A stretch of 64,000 nucleotides of DNA from Pteria penguin (taxonomy: Eukaryota; Mollusca; Bivalvia; Pterioida; Pteriidae), in NCBI GenBank assembly GCA_035048485.1, contig CM068587.1:44491996-44555995 (forward strand). The letters are read 5' to 3'. The notes below the pieces were generated by a model. That model made no database searches and was not told the DNA's origin. It saw nothing but the letters and a program-made list of their open reading frames with translations. Made by a program: the position numbers and the translations under genes. Position 1 is the stretch's first letter, and the number at the start of each line of letters is the position of its first letter. Below, piece after piece: positions 41,198-57,289 of this stretch.

Positions 41198-42611
41198 ACC
41201 ACAAACAGCAAAGGACGCCGTCATCATACTTAGAGAAATATGGTATACAATGCCGTCTACAACAAACAACAAACGATGCCGTCAACATACCTAGAAAAAT
41301 ATGATATACAATGCCGTCTACAAAAAACAACAAACGACGCCGTCAACATACCTAGAGAAATATGGTATACAATGCCGCCTACAACAAACAGCCAACGACG
41401 CCGTCAGTATATACCTAGAGAAATATGGTATACAATGCCGCCTTCAACAAACAGCAAACGACGCTGTCAGTATATACCTAGAGAAATATGGTATACAATG
41501 TCGCCTACAACAAACAGCAAACGACGCCGTCAACATACCTAGAGAAATATGGTATACAATGTCGCCTACAACAAACAGCAAACGACGCCGTCAACATACC
41601 TAGAGAAATATGGTATAATGCCGCCTACAACAAACAGCAAAAGACGCCGTCAACATACCTAGAGAAATATGGTATACGATGCCGCCTACAACAAACAACA
41701 AACGATGCCGTCAACATACCTAGAGAAATATGGTATACAATGCCGCCTTCAACAAACAGCAAACGACGCTGTCAGTATATACCTAGAGAAATATGGTATA
41801 CAATGCCGCCTACAACCTAGAGAAATATGGTATACAATGCCGTCTACAACAGAGATCAAACGACGCCGTCAACATACAAAGAGAAATATGGTATACAATG
41901 TCGTCTACAACTAATAGCAAACGACGCCGTCAACATACATAAAGAAATATGGTATACAATGTCATCTACAACAAACAACAAACGACGCCGTCAACATACC
42001 TAGAGAAATATGGTATACAAGGCTGTCATCAACAAACAGCAAACGATGCCGTCAACATACTTAGAGAAATGTGGTATACAATGTCGCCTACAACAAACAG
42101 CAAACGACGCTGTCAGTATATACCTAGAGAAATATGGTATACAATGCCGCCTACAACCTAGAGAAATATGGTATACAATGCCGTCTACAACAAAGATCAA
42201 ACGACGCCGTCAACATACCAAGAGAAATATGGTATACAATGTCGTCTACAACAAACAGCAAACGACGCCGTCAACATACATAAATAAATATGGTATACAA
42301 TGTCATCTACAACAAACAACAAACGACGCCGTCAACATACCTAGAGAAATATGGTATACAAGGCTGTCTACAACAAACAGCAAACGACGCCGTCAACATA
42401 CCTAGAGAAATATGGTATACAAGGCTGTCTACAACAAACAGCAAACGACGCCGTCAACTACCTAGAGAAGTATGGTATACAAGGCTGTCTACAACAAACA
42501 GCAAACGACGCCGTCAACATACCTAGAGAAATGTGGTATACAATGTCGCCTACAACAAACAGCAAACGACGCCGTCAACATACCTAGAGAAATATGGTAT
42601 ACAATGCCTTC
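41198..42611. repeat. 61-bp minisatellite, ~23 copies
   Basis: The unit contains CCTAGAGAAATATGGTATAC, then AATGCCGCCTACAACAAACA and GCAAACGACGCCGTCAACAT. The spacing between ATGGTATAC motifs is 61 bp (41240, 41301). Some units carry a TCAGTATATACC insertion, and two are truncated at CTACAACCTAGAG (about 41815 and 42157). The period is 3n+1, so each frame cycles through the unit; frames of 100-131 codons arise because the unit lacks stops, not because it codes. Variants recur in blocks, which indicates unequal exchange. Confidence 0.96.
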
Positions 42612-43590
42612 TATGAACAAGAATGAATACAAAAGAGTTCAGCACGGAAACGTTAAAACAACTTATCCTAACGAAGGGGGTTAACTGGGGAGGAAAAAGG
42701 ATTTGAATTTTAATGAAAGGGAGGGGTGCAATTTGCTGAACCACATTTTTTACCAAATTGATAAGGCTTTAGTGTGGAATATTGTACACAACGTTCATTG
42801 ATACTTGATATACTTGATATACATTTATATGAATTATTTCTTGGCCATGTTGACTTCGTTGACTTTGTCTTCTGTTCAACTCTAATAACCTATCTTTCCC
42901 CGTCTCTTCGTGGTCTGGATACATTTGTATGATATTTAAAAACTTCGGTATCGTAACATACAAGTGCAAAATCATTTTATACAAAATGTTAAGAATATAA
43001 AAATCTTTCTTTTTTTGAAAATACATGGTATTTGATCGACTTATAAGTGCATAGTATAATTGACAAATTCTTAAGGGTACGTGGGGGTGGGTTGGTTGCA
43101 GGTGATCCGACCCCTTCTATCTGTCACTGGATACTAATTCCGTGTCATTATTACAGCGGGACTTAAAGCTAATTTTTCTGTATTTACGACAGCTTGGTTA
43201 CTATAAGAACAGAGTTCAGCATCACTTTCAGAGTGTTTGTCGTCGTATGGCACCATTAAATTCGGAATTTTCTTCCATTTTATAATGACCCTCTCCACTC
43301 CGGGTTCTACCTACTCACAATCACTCACTGAGGGAGTTCAATATTTCTTGCAATTGATTCACTTTTTTTTATTCATTCAACATGATAGTCTTTGGTTTAC
43401 CATAATAATATATCCACATATTCCTGTTTTACATAGTACATTGGGGTTTTTTTGTTTGTTTTTTTTTTTCATTTTCTTGAAATAAAGAAGGGGCATTTTT
43501 CCTCTCTTCATTTCAATACATATGAAGCAAAATATGTAAAAAGGTGCCAATTTACAAGTTAATTTACCCAATTTTTTTTGGGGGGGGATT
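42612..43590. other. No gene recognised
   Basis: Unique sequence, T-rich towards the right end. No supported coding or RNA features. Confidence 0.6.
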
Positions 43591-43624
43591 TGGATTTTTG
43601 TTTATTTATTTATTTATTTATTTC
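43591..43624. repeat. (TTTA)n tract in a T-rich block
   Basis: TTTATTTA units within a wider T/G-rich plus-strand stretch (43430-43675). Confidence 0.85.
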
Positions 43625-43741
43625 GGGTTTGTTTTGTTTTTGTTAGGGTTTTTTTTATTGTTTTTGGTAAATTTGTAAGTAAAATAAGCATCAAAACTTG
43701 ACTAGTATTCACTGGACTGGTGATTTATAATAATAGAACAT

Positions 43742-43742
<1 letters not shown>

Positions 43743-43803
<61 letters not shown>

Positions 43804-43820
43804 TATAATAATAATAAAAT
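43743..43820. repeat. (AAT)n microsatellite
   Basis: About 20 AAT triplets followed by an interrupted remnant, 70 bp left of the 34-bp array. Confidence 0.95.
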
Positions 43821-43885
43821 TTAAGAATACAACACACTATTACTAAAACAACATGTAGAACTACAATGTCTCAAAATAAAATATC

Positions 43886-44905
43886 ATAGACTCGGGATCA
43901 GGATTACGGGACGGAGACTCTCCACTCGGGATCATGATTACTGGACGGAGACTCTCTACTCGGGATCAGGATTACGGGACGGAGACTCTCCACTCGCGAT
44001 CAGGATTACGGGACGGAAACTCTCTACTCGGGATCAGGATTACGGGACGGAGACTCTCCACTCGTGATCAGGATTACAGGACGGAAACTCTCCACTCGGG
44101 ATCAGGATTACTGGACGGAGACTCCCCACTTGGGATCATGATTACAGGACGAAGACTCTTTACTCGGGATCAGGATTACGGGACGGAGACTCTCCACTCG
44201 GGTTCAGGATTACGAGAGAGAACATTACGGAAGGGAGACTCTCCACTCGGGATCATGACCACGGGACGGAGACTCTCCACTCGGGATCATGACTACGGGA
44301 CAGAGACTCTCCACTCAGGAGCATGACTACGGAGGAGAGACTCTCCACTCGGGATTATGACCACGGGACGGAGACTCTCCCCTCGGGATCATGACTACGG
44401 GACGGAGACTCTCCATTCGGGATCATGACTACGGGACGGAGACTCTGCAAAATTGATTCTCTTTCAAAATTACTGGTAGTAGATTCGCCACCCAGGACCA
44501 GAATCACGGGAGGGCGACCCTACCCTCGGGATCAATATTGCGGGAGGGAGACTGCTCGGGAATGGAGCCTTTTACCTCGGGATCAGGATTACGGGAGGGA
44601 AACTGTCCACTCGAGATCAGGATCACGAGAGGGAATACTACGGGAGAGAGACTGTCCACTCGGGATCAAGATTACGAAAGAGAAGATTACGGGAGGAAAA
44701 CTGTCCACTGGGGATCAGGATTACGAGAGAGAAGATTACGGGAGGGAAACTGTCCACTCGGGATCAGGATTACGAGAGGAAGACTTTCAACCCGAAATTA
44801 GTATTACTTCTATTCAGCATCAGGATTACGGGGAGAGGGAATGTGACTCTCCACTCAGGATCAAGATAGCATTAGGAAAACTCTTCGCTTAGGATCAGGA
44901 TTAGA
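43886..44905. repeat. 34-bp minisatellite, ~30 copies
   Basis: The unit contains CTCGGGATCAGGATTACGGG and ACGGAGACTCTCCA. CTCGGGATC motifs are spaced 34 bp apart (43891, 43925, 43959). Left copies are uniform; right copies diverge to ACGGGAGGGAAACTGTCC with a recurring GAGAGAAGATTACGGGAGG insertion. The array is G/A-rich on the plus strand and markedly less AT-rich than its surroundings. Frames of 87-155 codons cross it but are repeat artefacts. Confidence 0.96.
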
Positions 44906-46337
44906 TATATTATTATCCTAGTGCGATCAGTACGACAGAGTTTTAGGCACCGTCAGCTGTCTAATCTCTTTATATGAGAAATCACATGTGAAATGTTGTC
45001 ATTAATAAAGCCCAACCTGTTACTGCCTCATCAAGGCGCCTGCAGCAAGAGCCAATATGCTGCATTACTTGAGGGCTAACGTGCATTTGGTATTAATGTG
45101 ATACATATAATTCGACGAACAAAATTATAATTTCCTAAATTCCACAGAATTTTATTATTCAAATGAACAGAACACCGCTGTTACATTTAATAGATTCAAG
45201 TAGATAGCTAAATTATATTGTTGTTTTCCAATACACTGCTGAAGACTGATTTCTCTAACTTTCTCCAACACTATTATTTATTCTTTTTGATGTTTTGTGG
45301 GTACCAGTATTTGATTTGTGGTCTTCGTATTCTGTCACATTTCCTGTGTATCAAACTGAGTTTTAATTATCTGAATCAGAATATTTTCGGTGTTTACAAA
45401 TATTGTGTACTGTTCTTAATTTGAAAGAATTTATGCTAATAAGCATAATGGTGACAGATTTAAGTCACATGTCTGTGTGTTGACTCCAGACTTAAGTAAC
45501 ATATTTATATGATCGCTAATTCATAGTTCAGTCTTACTCATTTCTGTAGGTTTTCCCGTGTTATTAACTCATTTATTAATTGTGTGGGGATATGCATTTA
45601 TTAAATGTGTGGGGATATGCATTTAGTTGTAATTTCATAAAGTAATATTTTACGTTTATATTCATTTTTAATATCAGTATGAACAATCAAGGACTGAAGC
45701 GTGAAATCGCGGAAATACAAATCAATCATGTGTATAATGCCTATAACAAAATAATATGGTCGGATTGTTACGATGTAGTCACGTGACAGAACTCGTGGTC
45801 AATCGCTGATCAGCCTGACACTTAGTATTCAATTATTAAATAGGAGACATAAATATCTCCAAAACCTGTATCACTATAACGGCCTCAATGACAACGTGTG
45901 TTTATAATTACACCGACTCGGCTTTTGATGACTTCGTGCTCGAGGTTTATCATAACTTAAATCCTGCACGCAATGTTCATGAGCACATCACGTCAAGAGT
46001 TACAGCCCTTAATTTCAAAACCGTGTCGTGATTAATTCTTCAAAGGATAGTAAGAACCTGTACATGTGACATTGATGGGTAAATGATAGCATTGGTAAAG
46101 CAAAATCAAAAATCCTGTCAGGCTTATCACGTGATATCAATACTTTTGGTGTCCATGGTAAAAGTGCACTAAAATTCTTTGTTTCATTGGCTATAACACA
46201 CTTGGAACTGCTAGTCCGTTACTTCTTTATCAAAGGATATTCATTCAAAGAAATAAGTGAATGTATAAAGTCTCTTTGAAAAGTGACTTTGATTTATAAC
46301 GAACTGAATGCTGCTCGAACCAGCGACCTTCCGCTCC
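44906..46337. other. No gene recognised
   Basis: Unique sequence. A short duplication of GTGTGGGGATATGCATTTA lies at about 45581-45625. Confidence 0.6.
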
Positions 46338-46541
46338 GGGTCCGGCGCCATAAACTGAGAATATACTTAAGTCAAATATTTCATTTTAATTTATTCCATT
46401 ATCAAACGTCCAAATAAATTTTAATGCAGAGTGGTTTAATTCTATTGATCAGTAAAATAAAACTCCCAGTTATTAATTCATTGATGAACAGAAGAATATG
46501 AAATTATGACCAGTATATTCTCAGTTTATAGCGGCGGACCC
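46338..46541. repeat. 30-bp inverted repeat (28/30), possible MITE or hairpin
   Basis: The left arm at 46338-46367 starts GGGTCCGGCGCCATAAACTG and the right arm at 46512-46541 is its reverse complement with two mismatches. Weaker complementarity continues inwards (AAATATTTCATTTT against AATTTCATATTC). The left outer flank GGTCGCTGGTTCGAGC (minus strand, about 46315-46331) resembles a tRNA B-box. It may be a foldback element or two head-to-head SINE fragments. Confidence 0.7.
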
Positions 46542-46920
46542 TGAACACTTTACAGTGTTAATTGCGACAGTCTAGGATGGACACGCGTGTGGTTCAAATT
46601 ATACATACGATTATGATCGGTATCATTATCCCCCCAATCCAAGAATATTGGTTAAAATATTGTGTCTATTAATCAACTGACAAATTTGAAATACACATTG
46701 CTGTTTACTGGAAATTTTACATATGTCGACGATATGATTACAATAATTAAACAACATTGAGATGTATCTTCTTATTGTCATTAAAAGAATAAAAAATGAA
46801 AGTTTTACACTAATGCAGTGGAACTGCAAGACAATCCATGTAATACCTCCCAAGTATTGGCCCAAAAGAATTCTATTTTCATACATTGTTCTTTTTCTGA
46901 ATTTTAAATGATCCATACAT

Positions 46921-50237
<3,317 letters not shown>

Positions 50238-50307
<70 letters not shown>
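50238..50307. repeat. (TA)n microsatellite, ~70 bp
   Basis: Uninterrupted TA. Confidence 0.95.
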
Positions 50308-50309
<2 letters not shown>

Positions 50310-52535
50310 TAGACTTTATATTTAATTGAATGTGCTATTTCTTGTGTATATACTTTCTTTATTCTCTGACAATATTGCTCGGCATATGACATATGTAATA
50401 TATTTAGTACGCGTTATATTTATGTTTCTAAGTATTAATTTAATACATTTAATCATCGTGATTTTTTAAAATTGTATTACTCATTTAATATGGTATCAAA
50501 ACGAATTCAATCTTATTTAGATTTTGTTCAAGATCACCTATCGCCATAACATGTGTGGTCTGACAAGTTTACAGGGATGAACCGACCGTCGTTCGAATTG
50601 TCTTGGGATATGGAGTACTCTGTCATGCCAAGTATCAGTCTGGGTTATGGAAACAAAGACCGTCAACCAAGCGTAAAATAGATGACGGCTGTTGCTTTGT
50701 TTTGAAAATGAGATCGGTGGCTAGTTAGGAATGACACCAATTAGGGAAATCTTGGATAAGTATCTTGGCTGGTGACTGGTGCTGATCAGTTTGTCGCTGT
50801 ACAGTAGTGACAACATGTATGTAATGTCAATCTAAATGCCGAGAACTAGAGACGATGTTCATCAGTATGGATCTCACATATTTTAGATAGTGCAATAATT
50901 ATATAGTGCAATAATTATATATCACAAAGATGTCGACAAAATTTTGAGAAAGGTCACATTTTTACGCCCATAACCTTTGTTGTTTATATTTCTAGGGTTG
51001 TATATATGTTTCTGTTTATTCATGTATCTCTTTTTCTGTTTTCTATGTTTGTCTGTCTGGGTATCTGTCTGTCGATTCATCTGCTTGTCTTCTCTCTCAG
51101 TCCTTTCTCATTTTCTCTTTGTGGGTATAACATAAAAATCTTGTTGTATGATGTAAAACTCTTCCTCCGCTCCTGGTTATCATTAGATAGTGCTTTGTAT
51201 ACACGTGATGTACAGCAATATGTTGCAAAAGCTTTGGGCGATATTGTATTCCCTCATTAAACATTGTAGTAATCATTTAGACCAAGAGCTAGGTTGGAAC
51301 ATATTTAATGTTTGAATAAGTTGAAAATAATTGTTATATTCCATTATATCGAATGTAAATTTCAATCCACACTGAGGCGTAGACGAGGCCATATAGGTGA
51401 CTGCTCTCTATATATTAATTTCTAAAACTTTCCATCAAAGCTAAAATCTGATTTTTTTTCTGTATATCCAGTTAGATTCTGAATTGTTTCTTTTGACGTT
51501 TTACCAATTTTTATCGTCTCATTTCACAAAGTATAATTAATACTTGAAGTCCGTTCGTAACCGCCCGTCGGCTCACGGTAGATCCTATATGGCGCGGAGA
51601 CATCTGATACAATATTCCAATACCGCCGTACCGTACATTCATCCCAAACAGTGTGATTAAATAATATTACAGATTCATATCGTAATACCCATCTTATATT
51701 TAATATCGTGACTTAGAAATCCTGACAGGAGCACAAAGCACGGATTGTACACTTCAATATCACTTCATATATCTTTCCATCAAACAATTCATGACAAGCA
51801 AAACGTTTTATTTTTTACTCGAATTAAATAAGCGATGCAAATACTACATTGGGTATCTGCGCATTATATAAGCACAGAATACATTTTTTAAAGCAGTTGT
51901 CAGTTCTTTTGAATATACCTTCACCCGATCTACAGTCTCTTGTCTCCGAGTCAAATCGACCATGTACTTTATTTCGTGCCAAGTCGGAACGCATCATAAT
52001 TTGTAACATATTGCAAGTATTGCTATGCCAAATTTCATCGACATCTATTTGATAGGTTAGAGGGCCGATTTTATCGCATAAAAACAATACTTTCTTCCTT
52101 TTAACCTTTCATCATATCAATTACTTCAACCACTATCACAGTCCCACCTCAACAACTCTTCGCCGACTCTCTACAATACATATGGGTCAAAGGGCAATCC
52201 AGGATCTGCTACTACTGCAACCCCAAACATTATGTATTTTGCATAAAGGTGGGAACGTTATGTAACTCTCTACCAAGCCATAAATGGGGTCAATTTTATC
52301 ACGAAAGTTCCATACTAGATTTACGTTGCTTTCACGGAATATGACTTGCAATATGCACTTTTGAGTTTGCGGTATACATTAAAAGCGATTTGTTGCATGC
52401 GCGATGTCATTTCCTTCCTAATTTGACGATTGTTTTTGTGTTTCATTATATTTTATTTACCTTCATTGTAAAGCGATATCGCTCACATGCCACTTACAAT
52501 GCAGGCGATATATGTACCTTGTGTGATGTACTAAA
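50308..52535. other. No gene recognised
   Basis: Unique sequence. A 16-bp direct duplication, AGTGCAATAATTATAT, occurs at about 50888-50920. Nothing else is seen. Confidence 0.6.
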
Positions 52536-54190
52536 TCTATCTGTGACATGACGTATTTAAATTTCTATCTACACCTAGTCTGTGGCATGACATCTTAACG
52601 TTTATATCTATAGACAGTCTGTGACATGACGTCTTTACGTGTCTGTCTATGCCTATTCTGTGACATGACGTCTTTACGTTTATATCTACACCTACTCTGT
52701 GACATGACATCTTTACGTTTATATCTATAGACAGTCTGTGACATGACGTCTTTACGTTTATATCTACGCCTAGTCTGTGACATGACGTCTTTATCTACAC
52801 CTAATTTGTGACATGAAGTCTTTATGTTTCTATATACAGCTAGTCTGTGACATGACGTCTTTACGCTTCTGTCTACAGCTAGTTTGTGGCATGATGTCTT
52901 TAGGTTTCTGTCTACACCTAGTTTGTGACTTGACGTCTTTATGTTTTTATATACACCTAGTCTGTAATATGACGTCTTTATGATTCTGTCTACAGCTGGT
53001 CTGTGACATGACGTCTTTATGTTTCTGTCTTCAGCTAGTCTGTGACATGACGTTTTTTTGTTTTTGTCTACAGCTAGTTTGTGACATGACGTCTTTATGT
53101 TTCTGTCTACAGCTAGTCTATGACATGACGTCTTTATGTTTCTGTCTACAGCTAGTCTGTGACACGACGTCTTTACGTTTCTATATTCACATAGTCTGTG
53201 ACATGACATCTATACGTTTCTAATTACACCTAGTCTGTGACATGACGTCTATACGTTTCTGTCTGCACCTAGTCTGTGATATGACGTCTTTACGTTTCTA
53301 TATACACCTACTCTGTGACATGACGTCTTTAAGTTTCTAAGTGAACCTAGTTTGTGACATGACATCTTTACGGTTCTGTTTACATCAAGTCTGCTACATC
53401 ACGTCTCTATGTTTTATGTTTTTATGTATTCATAATCTGTGACATGACGTTTTTACATGACGTCTTTACGTTTCTGTCTACACCTACTCTGTGACATGAC
53501 GTCTATACGTTTCAAGGTATACCTCGTCAGTGATATGATGTATTTACGTTTCTATGTACAGCTAGTCTGCGACATGAAATCTACTTTTCTGTGAACACCA
53601 AGTCTGTGACATAATGTCTTTACGTTTCTGTCTACAGCAAGTCTGTGACATGAAATCTTTAATTTTCGGTCTACACCAAGTCTGTGACATGACGTCTTTA
53701 CGTTTCTGTCTACAGCAAGTCTATGACATGAAATCTTTAATTTTCTGTCTACACCAAATCTGTGACATGACGTCTTTATGTGTCTGTCTATAGCTAATCT
53801 GTGACATGACATTTATACGTTTCTGATTACACCTAGTATATGACATGACGTCTATACGTTTCTGTCTACACCTAGTCTGTGATATGACGTCTTTCTTTCT
53901 ACACCAAGTCTGTGACATGACGTCTTTACGTTTCTGTCTACAGCTAGTTTGTGACATGACGTTTTTAAGTTTCTGTCTACACCAAGTCTGTGACTTGACG
54001 TCTTTACGTTTCTGTCTACAGCTTGTCCGTAGCATGATGTCTTTACGTTTTTATCTACACCTAGTCTGTGACATGACGACTTTACGTTTTTGTCTACAGC
54101 TTGTTTGTGGCATGATGTATTTACGTTTCTATCTACACGTAGTCTGTGACTTGACGTCTTTAAATTTCTTCCTACACCTAGATTGTGACG
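52536..54190. repeat. 39-bp minisatellite, ~42 copies, open on both strands
   Basis: The unit contains CTGTGACATGACGTCTTTAC and GTTTCTGTCTACAGCTAGT. A period of 39 (13 codons) keeps frames open for up to 204 codons on the minus strand (repeating S-C-H-R-L-A-V-D-R-N-I-K-T) and 141 on the plus strand. Nearly every unit carries TGACGT, a CREB/ATF half-site. Indels and in-unit stops break all frames, and no start, splice or flanking exon context supports coding. Copies are 80-95% alike by eye. Confidence 0.96.
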
Positions 54191-55215
54191 AAAACCCAGA
54201 ACAGTTCTGTGTACTCACATTAATACATTCTAGCCCTAGCACAGAAATGATCTGTTTTAACCAAAATTAGCAATTTGTCACAGCATTAGAGATTCTCAAT
54301 ATCTATAGTACATCTATATTTTGTGACAAAAACGTAGAGATCTGTTCTTACCATATGTTTACAGTTTATGAAACATCCGAGACGATTTGTTCATACCACA
54401 TTTTTTCACAGTTTGTGACAACGCCCAAAATTGATCCGTTGTCACATCACGTTCCCAGTTTATGACAACATCTGAGACAATCTGTCTTAATTCTGCTTAC
54501 AAGTTGTGACAGCATCTGTGAAGATCTGTCTTTACTGCAAATTTACAGTCTGAGACAATACATGCGACGATATATTTTTACTGCATGTTTTACAGTTTAG
54601 ACTAGATTAGAGCGTGACATCATCTGCGACGATCTGTTTATACGGCATGTTTTACAGTTTGTGACAACACCTGCGACGGTTTAAAAAAAAATTTTGTTTG
54701 TTTGTTTTGTTTGTTTTGGGGGGTTTTTGTTAAGTTTTTTATGTATTATGTTTTGTTTTGTTTTTTGGGGGTTGGGGTTGGTTTAATTTATTGTATAGTT
54801 TACAGTTTGTGACATCAACTACGAAGATAGTTTCTAACTGTAATGTTTACAGTTTGTGACAGCAACTGCTACTATCTATTCTTACTGTATTGTTTACAGT
54901 TTTTGACTCCTGCGACAACCTATTCATTCTGCGTGATTTACAATTCGTGACAACAACTGCGACGATCTGTTCATGATGCATGATTTACAATTCGTGACAA
55001 CTGCGACGATCTGTTCATTTTGCGTGATTTACAGTTTGTAAAAGCACCTGCGAGGTTTTGTTTTTACTGTATACTTTACTGTATACTTTACCGCTTGCAG
55101 CAGCACGCGCAACCATTTGTTCTTATCGTATGTAAACAGTTTTGCGGCACCTAATACCGACAGTTACAGTTTGATTTTGAACGACCTGCGACGAACTGTT
55201 CTTGCTGCAGTTTTT
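54191..55215. repeat. Degenerate ~50-bp tandem repeat (ACAGTTTGTGACAACA...CTGCGACGATCTGTTC)
   Basis: About fifteen diverged copies share TTTACAGTTTGTGACAACA, CTGCGACGATCTGTTC and ACTGCATG, at intervals of roughly 45-65 bp. It directly abuts the 39-bp array and looks much older. A G/T-rich low-complexity insert lies at 54680-54795, and a TATACTTTACTG duplication at about 55066-55090. Confidence 0.85.
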
Positions 55216-55724
55216 TCAATATTTTGCCACTCGTGTAAGCAGTTTTACAAATGTAAAATTGACTACTTGTACTTTCTTCATCTTGTTGTCGGAGTGGATT
55301 ATTACTCCTTTCGACATTTTCACTTACATTCTGATGGACTTATCTATATAGAATATCAATGTTCAGTTTTTTTGGCCACCTCTCCGGTACCATCAATGCA
55401 CCATGGGAAGGTATTTGCATACAGCTCATTAATTGACTAATCGGAGAAATGACCACATGAATTAGTACGCGTTGTCTTAGATGAAAGCAACACTAATATG
55501 TCACAGCTAGAGTTACCTCCCATTTCAGTTCCGGCCATGCGATTTGTATCCGCGATAAACAGTACTATTGGATTCAGTCGTATCAGATTTCATTTTCCGT
55601 GTAACAGACTTTGCTATTATTGAATTAGGAGATGCTAGATACGAAGGGACAGTAATCCTCTAATTTTCTTAATAGAAACAACAACTATTACTAATGCACG
55701 GCACAGGGGTATACATCCGGTGCA

Positions 55725-55765
<41 letters not shown>

Positions 55766-57289
55766 TTTACGTAAGACAGATGGGGTACAAAATGGCAAGT
55801 GTAACAAAATATCAAAATGTTAGAAAGACATCAAAGGCAAAAACAACAAGAACTGAGTGACATTACTGCCATGCCTTCTCACAGTACACGTTTGTTTGAA
55901 ATGTTGCTCATTTGAGGATTAGCAGATTTCGATGTTCCATTGTCCCATTTGACAGGGGTGTCGTTATTATAACACGAATGGTGCCGTTTTCAGGTGTCGC
56001 CCTGTGTAGACGGCGTTTCTTCCAAATAGAATCTGGCATTTACAGCGATACACAATCATTTAATCAGAGATAATTGAGGGAGAGCCATCTATACCGCGGC
56101 ATACAGGTTAAATGGAGGGAAATGTTCATTCCTGCCTCCCACTGATCATAATTACCCCTTACGTTGTGCCTTGAAATGGGATTTTATTTCCTTGTAACTT
56201 CTTTGTGAAAGGACAAATAGTTTTGTGGCTTTGTTCACCTATAGTCATACCCTTAACCATGTCTTCTTGAATCATTTGGGGATTTTTTTCATTTACCGAA
56301 GGCACATGAAACTGATATTGATTACCTATTGTATATCTTTCAAGTTTTCATGTTTTATGGAAACATTATTGTAACGTATAATTTCAGGCAGCAAATGTAT
56401 TTCTTGTTTACCTGTGATAACAATGTGGATTCTATCGTATGAATGCAGTACCAACAGAAAAATATTTACATTAGAACGTTGAAGGAGGACACACCATTGA
56501 AAGCTAAATAAACAACAAACGCACGAAAATCTAGCAAGAATCTCAGAAAAAAAAATCATAGAAAGTAATATCTGTGTGTAAATTCCTACAATATTGACCG
56601 TCTCGCTACAAGACTTGGAGTGAATTCGCTAAATCCTACTACAGGGCAAACATCACTGACGTGAAGTACTAGGCATTTGTGTATTTAGCTAATGTTTGCC
56701 CAGACGCGTCGATCTTGTGGTCACAGTTAAGGCGGAGTACGGTGTATTGACACTCTTGCATAACCGTTTTAGTTTGTAAAGGGTCACGCGACCTCGGTAT
56801 ATTTAAATGAGAGGTCAATGATCAGTAATAAAAATAAAACTATATCAATGCAATAAATACGACAGTGCCACAGCGATGAAGACACACTTCCGGGTTCAGT
56901 GACCTCCAAACTAAAGAATTCATTAGTTAAATATAAGTGGTGTTCGTATGTAAAACACTGATTTGCCGATATCAGAATCACGTCTAGTACAATCTGGCAC
57001 CCCTGTTATGATCAAACATGGACTGGTGTTTTGTTTTATGCAACTTTATCACTGTGACTCTACGCCATATCCAGAACGCCAGTTGTCGGAGGTTTTAAAG
57101 ATATGTCTATGTGGGGTACATCTGTTTGGATCACGTGTAATGTTTGCTATAAAGGTAGCATATAAAAAGCTATCAAAGCGTAGCTTGTATAAAGAACTGA
57201 CTTAACAGTAAATTCCACAATCAGATAAAACGAATAAAATGTACTAAAATGTAACCCCCTCATCAATAATGCTAATAATAACACAACAG
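55216..57289. other. No gene recognised; candidate conserved element
   Basis: Unique sequence except for a (GA)n tract. The stretch at about 55980-56180 is balanced in composition and free of simple repeats, and is a candidate conserved non-coding element. No coding features are supported. Confidence 0.55.
55729..55762. repeat. (GA)n microsatellite
   Basis: About 34 bp of uninterrupted AG. Confidence 0.95.

Noticed and set aside
52595..53209. 204-codon minus-strand frame of 13-residue repeats
   Set aside because: The 39-bp period gives open frames on both strands, broken by indels along the array. No start or splice context.
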